Below are positions 1 through 6,670 of a stretch of DNA of 8,715 nucleotides, piece by piece. The stretch is taken from positions 1 through 8,715 of the forward strand of contig CAMWOF010000088.1 in the NCBI GenBank assembly GCA_947175805.1, given 5' to 3'. The stretch is from an uncultured Clostridiaceae bacterium (GTDB taxonomy: Bacteria > Bacillota > Clostridia > Lachnospirales > Lachnospiraceae). The notes beneath the pieces are model-generated. The model did no database searches, was not told the origin of the DNA, and saw only the letters and a list, made by a program, of their open reading frames with translations. Position numbers and translations under genes: made by a program. Position 1 is the first letter of the stretch. Every line of letters begins with the position of its first letter.

Positions 1-11
1 GTTCTAATACA

Positions 12-29
12 TGTTATAAATAAATAACA
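12..29. repeat. Short inverted repeat upstream of feoB
   Basis: TGTTAT (12-17) and ATAACA (24-29) are perfect inverted arms separated by six A/T bases, about 72 bases before the feoB start. The whole 1-101 stretch is very AT-rich and holds no gene. The dyad could be an operator, and TATAAA at 15-20 resembles a -10 element whose -35 would lie near or before the window edge. It does not match the classical Fur 7-1-7 box. An arm length of six in such AT-rich DNA can arise by chance. Confidence 0.25.
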
Positions 30-101
30 AAAGTAATAAACTAAAAACCAAGTATTTTGATTTTTGTATGTAAAGTAATTGTTTAAGAAAGGAAGATAGA
101 G

Positions 102-2513
102 ATGTCAATGAAAATCGCACTTGCAGGCAATCCAAATTGCGGCAAAACCACATTATTCAATGCATTGACCGGTTCCAACCAATTTGTTGGAAACTGGCCG
201 GGCGTGACTGTGGAGAAAAAAGAGGGAAGGCTGAAGGGCAATAAAGAAGTAACAATTATGGATCTTCCGGGTATTTATTCTTTGTCCCCGTATACCTTAG
301 AGGAAGTAGTAGCGAGAAATTATTTAATTAATGAGCGTCCGGATGCAATTATTAATATTGTAGACGGTACAAATATTGAGAGAAATCTATATCTGTCAAC
401 ACAAATAATGGAGCTTGGGATTCCTGTAGTTATGGCTGTGAACATGATGGATGTGTTGGAAAAGACAGGAGATAAAATTGAGACGGCTAAGCTTGGAGAG
501 AAGCTGGGCTGTGAGGTGGTTGAGATTTCAGCGTTAAAGGGAAGCGGTATTGAAACGGCAGCGAAAAAGGCAGTGGAGCTGGCAAAGAGTAAAAAGGCTG
601 CTGCGCCGGTATGCAGTTTTGCAGACAATGTGGAGGAGGCTATCCATAATGTGGAGGAGATGCTGGGTTCGGATGTGTCTGAGGAGCAGAAACGTTTTTT
701 TGCCATTAAGCTTCTGGAAAAGGATGATAAAATAAATGAGCAGCTAAAGGCAGTTCCGGATGTATCTGGTGAGATTAAAAAGCTGGAGGATGCCTTTGAA
801 GATGATACGGAAAGCATCATCACAAACGAACGATATCTATATATATCATCTATTATCGGGGATTGTGTGAAGAAAGCGGCAAAGGGTGAAAAGCTTTCTG
901 CCTCAGATAAGATTGATAGGGTTGTGACGAACAGAATTTTGGCATTGCCTATATTTGCGCTGGTTATGTGGATTGTCTATTATATTTCTGTATCGACCAT
1001 TGGCACCTATGTTACGGACTGGACGAACGACGGCCTGTTTGGTGACGGCTGGCATCTGTTTGGCATGGGTACTGGAGCTTATGAGGAAGCGATTACGGAT
1101 TATGCTGTGGAAAATGTCTGGACAGACGATGTGATTTCCATGGTAAAGGAGGCAGCGGATGCTAATGTTGTCGGTGCAGAAGATATTCTGGGAGCGATGG
1201 AGGATGAGGATTATGGCGCTTTTGACGAGGCATATGCTACATATGTGGACTCCCTGGTTGAGGCAGGCTATGATATATCCGGGATAGTAGATGCTGCTTT
1301 GGAAGCGGAGGATGTACCGGATACCTCTAACTATGGCGTGTGGGTTCCGGGAGTTCCCGTATTGGTGGAAGCGGGACTGGATGCTATTGGCTGTGCTGAA
1401 TGGCTGAAAGGTCTGATTTTAGACGGTATTGTTGGCGGCGTGGGTGCTGTGCTCGGCTTTGTCCCGCAGATGCTGGTTTTGTTCATTTTCCTGGCATTCC
1501 TTGAGGGCTGCGGTTATATGGCAAGAGTTGCCTTTATTATGGATAGAATTTTCAGGAAATTTGGTCTGTCGGGAAAGTCGTTTATTCCGATGTTGATTGG
1601 CACCGGCTGCGGCGTACCGGGCATCATGGCTTCCAGAACGATAGAGAACGACAGAGACAGGAAAATGACGGTCATGACCACCACATTTATCCCGTGCGGC
1701 GCGAAGATGCCGATTATTGGTCTGATTGCTGCGGCGTTGTTCGGCAATGCGGGCTGGGTGGCGCCAAGCGCATATTTCCTTGGAATTGCATCCGTGATTA
1801 TTTCCGGAATTATATTAAAAAAGACCAAAATGTTTGCCGGAGACCCTGCTCCGTTTGTCATGGAGCTGCCGGCATACCACCTGCCAACCTTTGGCAGCGT
1901 GATGCGAAGTATGTGGGAGCGCGGCTGGTCCTTTATTAAAAAGGCAGGAACGATTATCTTAGTCTCTTCCATTATTATATGGGCAGGCTCCGTATTTGGT
2001 GTTGTAGAAGGCGCGCTTGCATTTGACCCTGACATGGAACTGGAGGCAAGCTTCCTGGGGATTATTGGAAATGGCTTGAAATGGATTTTTGCACCGTTGG
2101 GTTTTGCGGATATCCGGGCAACGGTGGCAACCATCATGGGACTGGTGGCAAAAGAGGAGGTTGTCGGTGTATTCGGTGTTCTGGATTTTGCAGCTCTGAC
2201 GCAGATTGCGGCATATGCTTTCCTTGCATTTAATCTGTTATGTGCACCTTGCTTTGCGGCGCTGGGTGCAATTAAGCGGGAGATGAACAATGCAAAATGG
2301 TTTTGGTTTGCAGTTGCTTACCAGTGTATTTTTGCCTATATAGTTGCCCTGATTATCTTCCAGATTGGTTCTCTGGTGTTGGAAGGCACCTTCGGCATCG
2401 GTACGGTAGTGGCATTTGTTCTCATTATTGCTATGCTTTACCTGCTGTTCCGTCCGTATAAGGAGAGCAAGACACTGACAGTAGATTTGTCAAGAACAGT
2501 GGCGGCAAAATAA
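102..2513 (+). CDS. feoB: Ferrous iron transport protein B (GTPase-coupled Fe(II) permease)
   Basis: An 803-residue inner-membrane Fe(II) transporter with an N-terminal G-protein domain. The G motifs are clear: G1 GNPNCGKT (9-16), G2 Thr36, G3 DLPG (54-57), G4 NMMD (114-117) and G5 around Ser143-Ala144. A helical guanine-dissociation-inhibitor-like region follows to about residue 265. The permease starts near 278. It carries the gate motifs expected of FeoB, namely GCGVPGIMASRT and, after it, PCGAKMPI in the first gate and a Cys-containing LLCAPCFAALGA segment in the second. The start is supported by AAAGGAAG at 88-95, six bases before ATG; a second ATG at 108 is possible but less well spaced. 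Between the first membrane segment and the VPGVPVL segment lies an acidic stretch (about 323-412) that E. coli FeoB lacks. No feoA is visible; it may lie upstream of the window. The gene has its own terminator and looks monocistronic on its 3' side. Confidence 0.97.
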   Translation: MSMKIALAGNPNCGKTTLFNALTGSNQFVGNWPGVTVEKKEGRLKGNKEVTIMDLPGIYSLSPYTLEEVVARNYLINERPDAIINIVDGTNIERNLYLSTQIMELGIPVVMAVNMMDVLEKTGDKIETAKLGEKLGCEVVEISALKGSGIETAAKKAVELAKSKKAAAPVCSFADNVEEAIHNVEEMLGSDVSEEQKRFFAIKLLEKDDKINEQLKAVPDVSGEIKKLEDAFEDDTESIITNERYLYISSIIGDCVKKAAKGEKLSASDKIDRVVTNRILALPIFALVMWIVYYISVSTIGTYVTDWTNDGLFGDGWHLFGMGTGAYEEAITDYAVENVWTDDVISMVKEAADANVVGAEDILGAMEDEDYGAFDEAYATYVDSLVEAGYDISGIVDAALEAEDVPDTSNYGVWVPGVPVLVEAGLDAIGCAEWLKGLILDGIVGGVGAVLGFVPQMLVLFIFLAFLEGCGYMARVAFIMDRIFRKFGLSGKSFIPMLIGTGCGVPGIMASRTIENDRDRKMTVMTTTFIPCGAKMPIIGLIAAALFGNAGWVAPSAYFLGIASVIISGIILKKTKMFAGDPAPFVMELPAYHLPTFGSVMRSMWERGWSFIKKAGTIILVSSIIIWAGSVFGVVEGALAFDPDMELEASFLGIIGNGLKWIFAPLGFADIRATVATIMGLVAKEEVVGVFGVLDFAALTQIAAYAFLAFNLLCAPCFAALGAIKREMNNAKWFWFAVAYQCIFAYIVALIIFQIGSLVLEGTFGIGTVVAFVLIIAMLYLLFRPYKESKTLTVDLSRTVAAK

Positions 2514-2558
2514 AAAGCTGTCTTGTGCCATAAGAGTATTATAATTTAACAGATGTGA

Positions 2559-2605
2559 GGGTGTTCATGAATCATTTTTATAATTTATGAACGCCCTTTT
2601 ATTTT
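2559..2605 (+). terminator. Rho-independent terminator of feoB
   Basis: GGGTGTTCATGAAT pairs with ATTTATGAACGCCC around a short T-rich loop, with two G-T pairs as RNA and otherwise complementary arms. It is followed directly by TTTTATTTT. This is a long stem with a U tract 46 bases after the feoB stop, so it should separate feoB from the two-component genes. Confidence 0.88.
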
Positions 2606-2638
2606 GGATGCCATTTCTATGCCGAAATGATGTATACT
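2602..2638 (+). promoter_or_regulatory. Putative promoter and repeat region of the response regulator gene
   Basis: TATACT at 2633-2638 is a good -10 element, but there is no recognisable -35 hexamer at the right distance. In its place are two 11-base units starting at 2602 and 2613 that share ATGCC (2608-2612 and 2619-2623). OmpR/PhoB-family regulators are known to bind direct repeats with 11-base spacing over weak -35 regions, so activation by the encoded regulator is a reasonable inference. The site is unproven. Confidence 0.4.
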
Positions 2639-2651
2639 AATAAAAATTAGT
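2636..2651. repeat. Palindrome just after the -10 of the regulator promoter
   Basis: ACTAAT-AAAA-ATTAGT is a perfect six-base dyad starting inside the -10 element and covering the expected transcription start. It is flanked by TGTATA at 2631-2636 and again at 2651-2656. Its position fits an operator, but it is AT-rich and short enough to be chance. Confidence 0.3.
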
Positions 2652-2655
2652 GTAT

Positions 2656-2661
2656 AGGAGG
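2656..2661 (+). promoter_or_regulatory. Ribosome binding site fixing a TTG start
   Basis: AGGAGG lies eight bases before TTG at 2670. Together with the typical family N-terminus that follows (IRILIVEDE) it shows that translation starts at TTG and not at a later ATG inside the receiver domain. Confidence 0.8.
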
Positions 2662-2669
2662 AGCAAACC

Positions 2670-3323
2670 TTGATTCGGATTCTAATTGTTGAGGATGAAA
2701 GCACTATTTCAAATTTGATACGCATGAGCCTGTCAAAGCAAGGATATCATTGTACTTGTGCATATGATGGCGCAGAAGCCTGTGATTTGCTGGAGAATAA
2801 TCATTTTGACTTGATTTTGCTGGATGTTATGCTGCCGGAAATCGATGGCTTTACGCTGATAGAGTATATCCGGCCAATGGAAATTCCGGTAATTTTCATA
2901 ACGGCAAAAAGCGATGTGAATGACCGGGTAAGAGGACTGCGGGCCGGTGCAGAGGACTATATTGTCAAGCCTTTTGAGGTCGTAGAGCTGCTAGCCAGGA
3001 TAGATGTGGTGCTGCGCAGATTCAAAAAGACGGACGAGGTTTTGCAAATAGGCGGGCTGTCCATTGATACCTGCGCCATGCATGTAAAGCGGGAGGGCAG
3101 GGAAATCCATCTGACGCCGAAGGAATATGAGCTTTTGCTGTTGTTTGCGCAGAATCCGGGCAGGGCGCTTTACCGGGAGACAATCTATGAGTGGGTTTGG
3201 GGAGAAGAATTTCAGTTTGGTAGCAAGACCGTAGATTTGCATGTGCAGCGGCTTCGGAAAAAGGTTGGCTGGGAGGAGCAGCTGCAGGCAGTCAATAAAG
3301 TAGGATATCGTCTGGAGGTGTAG
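2670..3323 (+). CDS. OmpR/PhoB-family response regulator
   Basis: A 217-residue cytoplasmic DNA-binding response regulator. The receiver domain (about 1-115) has the acidic pair Glu8-Asp9, phospho-acceptor Asp52 in LLDVMLP, the switch Thr78 and the invariant Lys100 in KPF. A winged-helix output domain of OmpR/PhoB type follows (about 128-217), with LTPKEYELL, the TVDLHVQRLRKK recognition-helix region and the C-terminal VGYRLEV strand. Length is normal for the family. The start codon is TTG. The kinase gene begins one base after the stop, so the two form a cognate pair. Order and partners resemble VanR of vanB-type clusters, but residue-level evidence for that subfamily is not available here, so no gene name is given. 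Confidence 0.95.
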   Translation: MIRILIVEDESTISNLIRMSLSKQGYHCTCAYDGAEACDLLENNHFDLILLDVMLPEIDGFTLIEYIRPMEIPVIFITAKSDVNDRVRGLRAGAEDYIVKPFEVVELLARIDVVLRRFKKTDEVLQIGGLSIDTCAMHVKREGREIHLTPKEYELLLLFAQNPGRALYRETIYEWVWGEEFQFGSKTVDLHVQRLRKKVGWEEQLQAVNKVGYRLEV

Positions 3324-3324
3324 C

Positions 3325-4728
3325 ATGAAATTTCGCCTGAAAATCATGTTTTGCATGCTGGGCCTGCTCGCTCTGCTGTTTGGAATAGGCGGCAGCCTTT
3401 TGATTACGCTATCCTTTCGGGATGCGCTGGAGCGGGAGCAGATGTCTGCTTATAATACTTATCAGATGGTGCAGGGAACGCTGCAGGTTGTTAACAGTAT
3501 GAATCGTGGGTTTGATTTAAGTGATATTGAAGATATAATGGGACAATTGTCAAAACAAAATTCTGGGGCATGGACAGCCATAAGGCTGTATACAGATACG
3601 GAGACGATTTACGAGGATGGCAGGTTTCCTCTTACGGAATCTCTTTTGCCTGCGGTTTCTGGATATTGCAGGATACAGTATGCCCAGGCTGGGAATGACA
3701 GCCATTTTCTGGCGGTATGCGGTCTGCTCGAGGCCGGCGAATCGCTGTTCTATCTGGATATAGTGTGCGATATAACGCATTTATTTGAGATGCGGAACAT
3801 TCAGCGGCGTGTGTATCAGGGCGTATTTCTTTTTATGGCGGGGCTGTGTGTACTATTTTCCTATATTCTGTCCTATACGCTGACCCGCCCGCTCTCGGAG
3901 CTGTCAAGGGCGTCAAAAGCAATTTCGGAAGGCCAGCTTTCAAAACGGGCAAAGCTGATGTCAGAGGATGAAATCGGTGATGTGGTCAGGGATTTTAATG
4001 CCATGGCGGACAGTCTGGACCACAGCATCTCTGAGTTAAAGGATGCGCTGGAGCGTCAGGAACGGTTTGTTGGGAGCTTTGCCCATGAGATGAAGACGCC
4101 TATGACCTCCATCATTGGATATGGTGATTTGATTCGTGGAAGAACGCTGTCCTCGGAGGAGCAGTATGAGGCGGCAAATTATATTGTGACAGAAGGAAGG
4201 CGGCTGGAACACTTATCCCAGAAGCTGTTGGAGCTTTTGGTGGTTAAGCGGGGGGATATCCTGCTGCTTTTAGAGTGTCCGGCAGCGCTTATCCGCGGTT
4301 TGGTTGCGCATTTGGAGCCAGTATATCAAGAGCAGGGGATAGAATTTTGTTGCGAATTAGAGGATGGTGTATGTCTGTTGGAGCCGGATTTGGTCAAAAC
4401 GCTTCTGGTCAACCTCTGGGACAATGCGAGAAAGGCCATGGAGGGGCAAAAAGGGTGTATCCGTATTCATTTGACAATGATACCTGAAGGCTGTCGGATT
4501 GTCGTTTCCGATAACGGCCGGGGAATCCCGCCGGATGCGCTGAAATATTTGACAGAAGCTTTTTACCGGGTAGACAAGTCACGTTCGCGCAGGCAGGGCG
4601 GCGTTGGACTGGGGCTGGCGCTCTGCCAGGAAATTGTTGCTTTGCACAATGGCGCTATCAGCTTTGACAGCAGGCCGGGAGAGGGTACTTCTGTTACGAT
4701 AGAGCTAAAGGCAAAGAGCGAAATATAA
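3325..4728 (+). CDS. Membrane sensor histidine kinase (HAMP, HisKA, HATPase_c)
   Basis: A 467-residue sensor kinase, the likely partner of the preceding regulator. Membrane segments at about 8-30 and 166-186 flank an extracytoplasmic sensing region of roughly 130 residues. A HAMP linker follows (about 187-240). The phospho-acceptor box HEMKTP puts the active histidine at His254. The ATP-binding domain has the N box NLWDNARKA (363-371, key Asn367), the D box DNGRGIP (Asp396) and the glycine box GGVGLGLA (425-432). All catalytic motifs are intact. GGAGG at 3314-3318, inside the end of the regulator gene, serves this start and suggests translational coupling. The sensing region has no motif I recognise. 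The downstream carboxypeptidase suggests a cell-wall or antibiotic stimulus, by context only. Confidence 0.95.
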   Translation: MKFRLKIMFCMLGLLALLFGIGGSLLITLSFRDALEREQMSAYNTYQMVQGTLQVVNSMNRGFDLSDIEDIMGQLSKQNSGAWTAIRLYTDTETIYEDGRFPLTESLLPAVSGYCRIQYAQAGNDSHFLAVCGLLEAGESLFYLDIVCDITHLFEMRNIQRRVYQGVFLFMAGLCVLFSYILSYTLTRPLSELSRASKAISEGQLSKRAKLMSEDEIGDVVRDFNAMADSLDHSISELKDALERQERFVGSFAHEMKTPMTSIIGYGDLIRGRTLSSEEQYEAANYIVTEGRRLEHLSQKLLELLVVKRGDILLLLECPAALIRGLVAHLEPVYQEQGIEFCCELEDGVCLLEPDLVKTLLVNLWDNARKAMEGQKGCIRIHLTMIPEGCRIVVSDNGRGIPPDALKYLTEAFYRVDKSRSRRQGGVGLGLALCQEIVALHNGAISFDSRPGEGTSVTIELKAKSEI

Positions 4729-4736
4729 TGGCAGGC

Positions 4737-4795
4737 GATTGCACAATTATTGTATAGACAGACGAGTTTTGCAATCACCTAAAATATATTGTGCA
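4737..4795 (+). repeat. Two overlapping inverted repeats in the leader of the secreted-protein gene
   Basis: GATTGCA (4737-4743) is the reverse complement of TGCAATC (4770-4776). TGCACAAT (4740-4747) is the reverse complement of ATTGTGCA (4788-4795). The two left arms share TGCA, so as RNA only one pairing can form at a time. The second pairing ends two bases before the ribosome binding site (4797-4803). The loops are long (26 and 40 bases), so stability is doubtful. Confidence 0.3.
4773..4780. repeat. Shared octamer AATCACCT, copy 1
   Basis: AATCACCT begins 38 bases before the ATG of the secreted-protein gene. The same octamer begins 38 bases before the ATG of the carboxypeptidase gene (5668-5675). 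Identical spacing in two leaders of one cluster suggests a common site, but eight bases is a short match. Confidence 0.3.
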
Positions 4796-4810
4796 GAAAG
4801 GAGCGCACCT

Positions 4811-5593
4811 ATGAAGAAACATTTTTCACATGTTTTTGCACTGTTTGTCACAGCGTTGCTCTTAGGACTGGGAATGTGTATGCCTGGATTGGCTTCTGCG
4901 TTTTCAGATAAGTGGCTGCTTGAAAAACCAGAAGAGGTTGAAAATAGTGTTATATATCTTGATTTGTCTCAAAATAAAGACTTTATGCAGAGGGTGGAAC
5001 TGTTTAAATCTGGACAGGGGAAGGAATTCAGCTGGGCGGATTCGGTCATTTCCACGGAGATGGAGGAACAGGATGTACAGGCAGCCGCCATGGAGGCGAT
5101 GGAAGCCATTGGTTTTCATATGAGCATCCGTGGATTTCCGGAGGTTACGCCGCTTTTGCTTTTGGAAACTTCAGAGGATAAGACATCTCAATCCTGTGTT
5201 TTCTGGTACTGTGTATGGGATACAAATCAGCTGGTCTGGATAGATGATGTCAGCGGCACAATGATTGGCTTTAGCCTTCAGATTGATTATATCCTGGAAA
5301 CTAATTTTGCCGCTGCATATGAGAAGCATATATCTGACAAGAAGGTAGCCATATATGATAGTGAAGGAGTAACATATGCCGAGGAAAGGGTAATTGATGT
5401 ATCCCTGGTGACTGACTATCTATTGTTATACTGTCATGAGCATTATCCGGTGAATTCGGTGGAGCTATATTCTGTAGAAAAAAACGGAAATGGATATATG
5501 ATGATGATGACCGGAGAAACAGAGGATAGGCTGGTTCATTCATTTATGTCCCTGCATTGTCAGGATGGATGGCTTTCGTTTAATCTTGACTGA
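4811..5593 (+). CDS. Secreted protein of unknown function in the two-component/carboxypeptidase cluster
   Basis: A 260-residue protein that I do not recognise. The chosen ATG has AAAGGAG at 4797-4803, seven bases upstream; an in-frame ATG at 4739 has no such site and would put a non-signal stretch in front. The N-terminus is a classical signal peptide: Lys2-Lys3, a hydrophobic core to about 22, and a likely cleavage after ASA (28-30). Cys23 lies in the core but is not a proper lipobox. The mature part is acidic, has no other membrane segment, and contains a WYCVWDTNQLVWIDDVSG stretch reminiscent of the beta-hairpins of PepSY-type domains; this is a weak resemblance only. It sits 82 bases after the kinase stop and 112 bases before the carboxypeptidase start. 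It could modulate the kinase sensing domain or the carboxypeptidase, but nothing in the sequence proves either. Confidence 0.85.
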   Translation: MKKHFSHVFALFVTALLLGLGMCMPGLASAFSDKWLLEKPEEVENSVIYLDLSQNKDFMQRVELFKSGQGKEFSWADSVISTEMEEQDVQAAAMEAMEAIGFHMSIRGFPEVTPLLLLETSEDKTSQSCVFWYCVWDTNQLVWIDDVSGTMIGFSLQIDYILETNFAAAYEKHISDKKVAIYDSEGVTYAEERVIDVSLVTDYLLLYCHEHYPVNSVELYSVEKNGNGYMMMMTGETEDRLVHSFMSLHCQDGWLSFNLD

Positions 5594-5615
5594 GGCATAT
5601 TAACAAATATATCCG

Positions 5616-5665
5616 TTTTGACTGTTTTTTGATGGCGTTTTGATGGTGACTTGTTGCTGCTTTGA
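5616..5665 (+). repeat. TTTTGA direct repeats with 11-base period
   Basis: TTTTGA occurs at 5616, 5627 and 5638, exactly 11 bases apart, and the second and third units are the tandem pair TTTTGATGGCG/TTTTGATGGTG. A further CTTTGA lies at 5660, two periods on. Direct repeats at one helical turn are the usual binding pattern of OmpR/PhoB-family regulators, one of which is encoded in this cluster. The repeats end about 40 bases before the carboxypeptidase ATG. I see no convincing -35/-10 pair beside them. Confidence 0.45.
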
Positions 5666-5667
5666 GG

Positions 5668-5675
5668 AATCACCT
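5668..5675. repeat. Shared octamer AATCACCT, copy 2
   Basis: This is the second copy of the octamer found at 4773-4780, at the same distance from the next start codon. Here its TCACCT part (5670-5675) is also the exact complement of AGGTGA in the ribosome binding site (5695-5700). Its TCACC can pair as well with GGTGA at 5645-5649. Confidence 0.3.
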
Positions 5676-5693
5676 TGCTATTGTAATATTTGC

Positions 5694-5700
5694 GAGGTGA
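5694..5700 (+). promoter_or_regulatory. Ribosome binding site fixing the carboxypeptidase start
   Basis: GAGGTGA lies five bases before ATG at 5706 and matches the 16S rRNA 3' end well. It favours this start over the in-frame ATG codons at 5640 and 5643, which lie within the repeat-rich leader and would add a Cys-rich stretch. Confidence 0.7.
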
Positions 5701-5705
5701 CTAAA

Positions 5706-6554
5706 ATGACAAAAAGAAGAAAATATATCACAAAAAAGAAATCACAAAAACAAAAGCAAAAGAGAATTATGGCGAATTTCTTGTTTATAACGGGAATCTT
5801 TGCTGCATTGGCGTGTTGGCGGCATGTGCCGAAAAATATTTCCCATGGGCACGAGAGTGTTGCCGCTGATGCGGATGTCTTTTTAGGAAATCCGCCAGGC
5901 AGTACGACAGATATAGAAAATCGAGAGGAAGACAAGGTCGGGACGGATGCCGTTTACAATATGCCTGGAGAGGGCAGTGCAGGCACGGATTGGCATTTAA
6001 TTTTGGTAAATCCCTGGAATTATCTTCCGAAGGATTACGAGGTATCTTTAATGACGCTGGAAAGTGGTTACCAGGTGGACGAGCGGTGCGCAGCAGACTT
6101 GCAGAGTATGCTGCAGGATTGTCAGGCAGCGGGATTTTGTCCGGTGATTTGTTCTGCCTACCGTACAGAGGAAAAGCAGGAGCGATTGTTTCAAAATAAG
6201 GTGAACCGTCTCATATCCCGGGGATATTCCGAGGAGGATGCAAAAGTGGAGGCTGCCAAGGTAGTTGCAGTTCCCGGTACAAGTGAACATCAGCTCGGTC
6301 TGGCTGTGGATATTGTGGACGCATCCAATCAAATGCTGGATGAAAGCCAGGAGCATACGAAGGTACAGAAGTGGATGATGGAAAATAGTTGGAGATACGG
6401 ATTTATCCTTCGTTATCCAAACGGTAAAAGTGATATTACGGGGATTATCTATGAACCCTGGCATTATCGCTATGTGGGGAAGAAGGCTGCAAAGGAAATC
6501 TATGAGCAGGAGGTCTGCTTAGAGGAGTATTTGGATATGAAGCAGCAAAGATAA
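5706..6554 (+). CDS. VanY-like D-alanyl-D-alanine carboxypeptidase (peptidase M15B)
   Basis: A 282-residue membrane-anchored zinc D,D-carboxypeptidase, predicted to remove the terminal D-Ala from peptidoglycan pentapeptides on the outer face of the membrane. The N-terminus is strongly basic (about 2-20), followed by one hydrophobic anchor (about 24-38) and a linker of roughly 60 residues. The catalytic domain starts near WHLILVN. It has the substrate-binding SAYR (Ser150-Arg153), the zinc motif SEHQLGLAVD with His195 and Asp202, and EPWHYRYV with catalytic Glu250 and zinc ligand His253. All required residues are present. From memory the VAVPGTSEHQLGLAVDI, EPWHYRYVG and CLEEYL segments are close to VanY of vanB clusters. 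Without a ligase and D,D-dipeptidase nearby, a role in normal wall remodelling or modest drug tolerance is as likely as true resistance. Confidence 0.93.
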   Translation: MTKRRKYITKKKSQKQKQKRIMANFLFITGIFAALACWRHVPKNISHGHESVAADADVFLGNPPGSTTDIENREEDKVGTDAVYNMPGEGSAGTDWHLILVNPWNYLPKDYEVSLMTLESGYQVDERCAADLQSMLQDCQAAGFCPVICSAYRTEEKQERLFQNKVNRLISRGYSEEDAKVEAAKVVAVPGTSEHQLGLAVDIVDASNQMLDESQEHTKVQKWMMENSWRYGFILRYPNGKSDITGIIYEPWHYRYVGKKAAKEIYEQEVCLEEYLDMKQQR

Positions 6555-6610
6555 CATGTATTTGCATTATGGAAAGCATATTAGAAATTGACGGTTTTGG
6601 AAAATATTAC

Positions 6611-6638
6611 TTGACAAAATACCCCCACCGGGTATATT
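6611..6638 (+). promoter_or_regulatory. csoR-copA promoter
   Basis: TTGACA at 6611-6616 is a perfect -35, and TATATT at 6633-6638 matches five of six bases of the -10, with a 16-base spacer. Transcription should start near 6645. The first CsoR-type box fills the spacer and overlaps the -10, so repressor and RNA polymerase would compete directly. Confidence 0.85.
6619..6635. promoter_or_regulatory. CsoR-type operator, box 1
   Basis: ATACCC-CCACC-GGGTAT is a GC-rich pseudo-palindrome of the kind bound by CsoR-family copper sensors. It lies between the -35 and -10 of the promoter directly upstream of csoR. The family match and position make autorepression very likely. Confidence 0.8.
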
Positions 6639-6653
6639 CTGTTTTATGCAGGA

Positions 6654-6670
6654 ATACCCGGTGGGGGTAT
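6654..6670. promoter_or_regulatory. CsoR-type operator, box 2
   Basis: ATACCC-GGTGG-GGGTAT is the exact reverse complement of box 1. Its start lies 35 bases downstream of the start of box 1, just past the expected transcription start. It could bind a second CsoR tetramer as a roadblock in the early transcribed region. Confidence 0.7.

Noticed and set aside
1..101. Fur box upstream of feoB
   Set aside because: I found no GATAAT-type 7-1-7 palindrome; only an unrelated TGTTAT/ATAACA dyad is present.
1514..2290. Long open frame on the - strand (258 codons)
   Set aside because: It lies wholly inside feoB, whose protein motifs are certain, has no ribosome binding site and no recognisable domain.
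2540..2545. TATAAT between feoB and its terminator
   Set aside because: No -35 hexamer at 16-18 bases, and any RNA would meet the terminator within a few bases.
4739..4810. In-frame upstream extension of the secreted-protein gene
   Set aside because: No ribosome binding site precedes it, and the signal peptide and a good site place the start at 4811.
5640..5705. In-frame upstream extension of the carboxypeptidase gene
   Set aside because: It lies in the repeat-rich leader, encodes an implausible Cys-rich stretch and has no ribosome binding site; GAGGTGA supports 5706.
2670..6554. Complete vancomycin-resistance operon
   Set aside because: No D-Ala-D-Lac or D-Ala-D-Ser ligase, VanH or VanX is present; csoR-copA follows directly.
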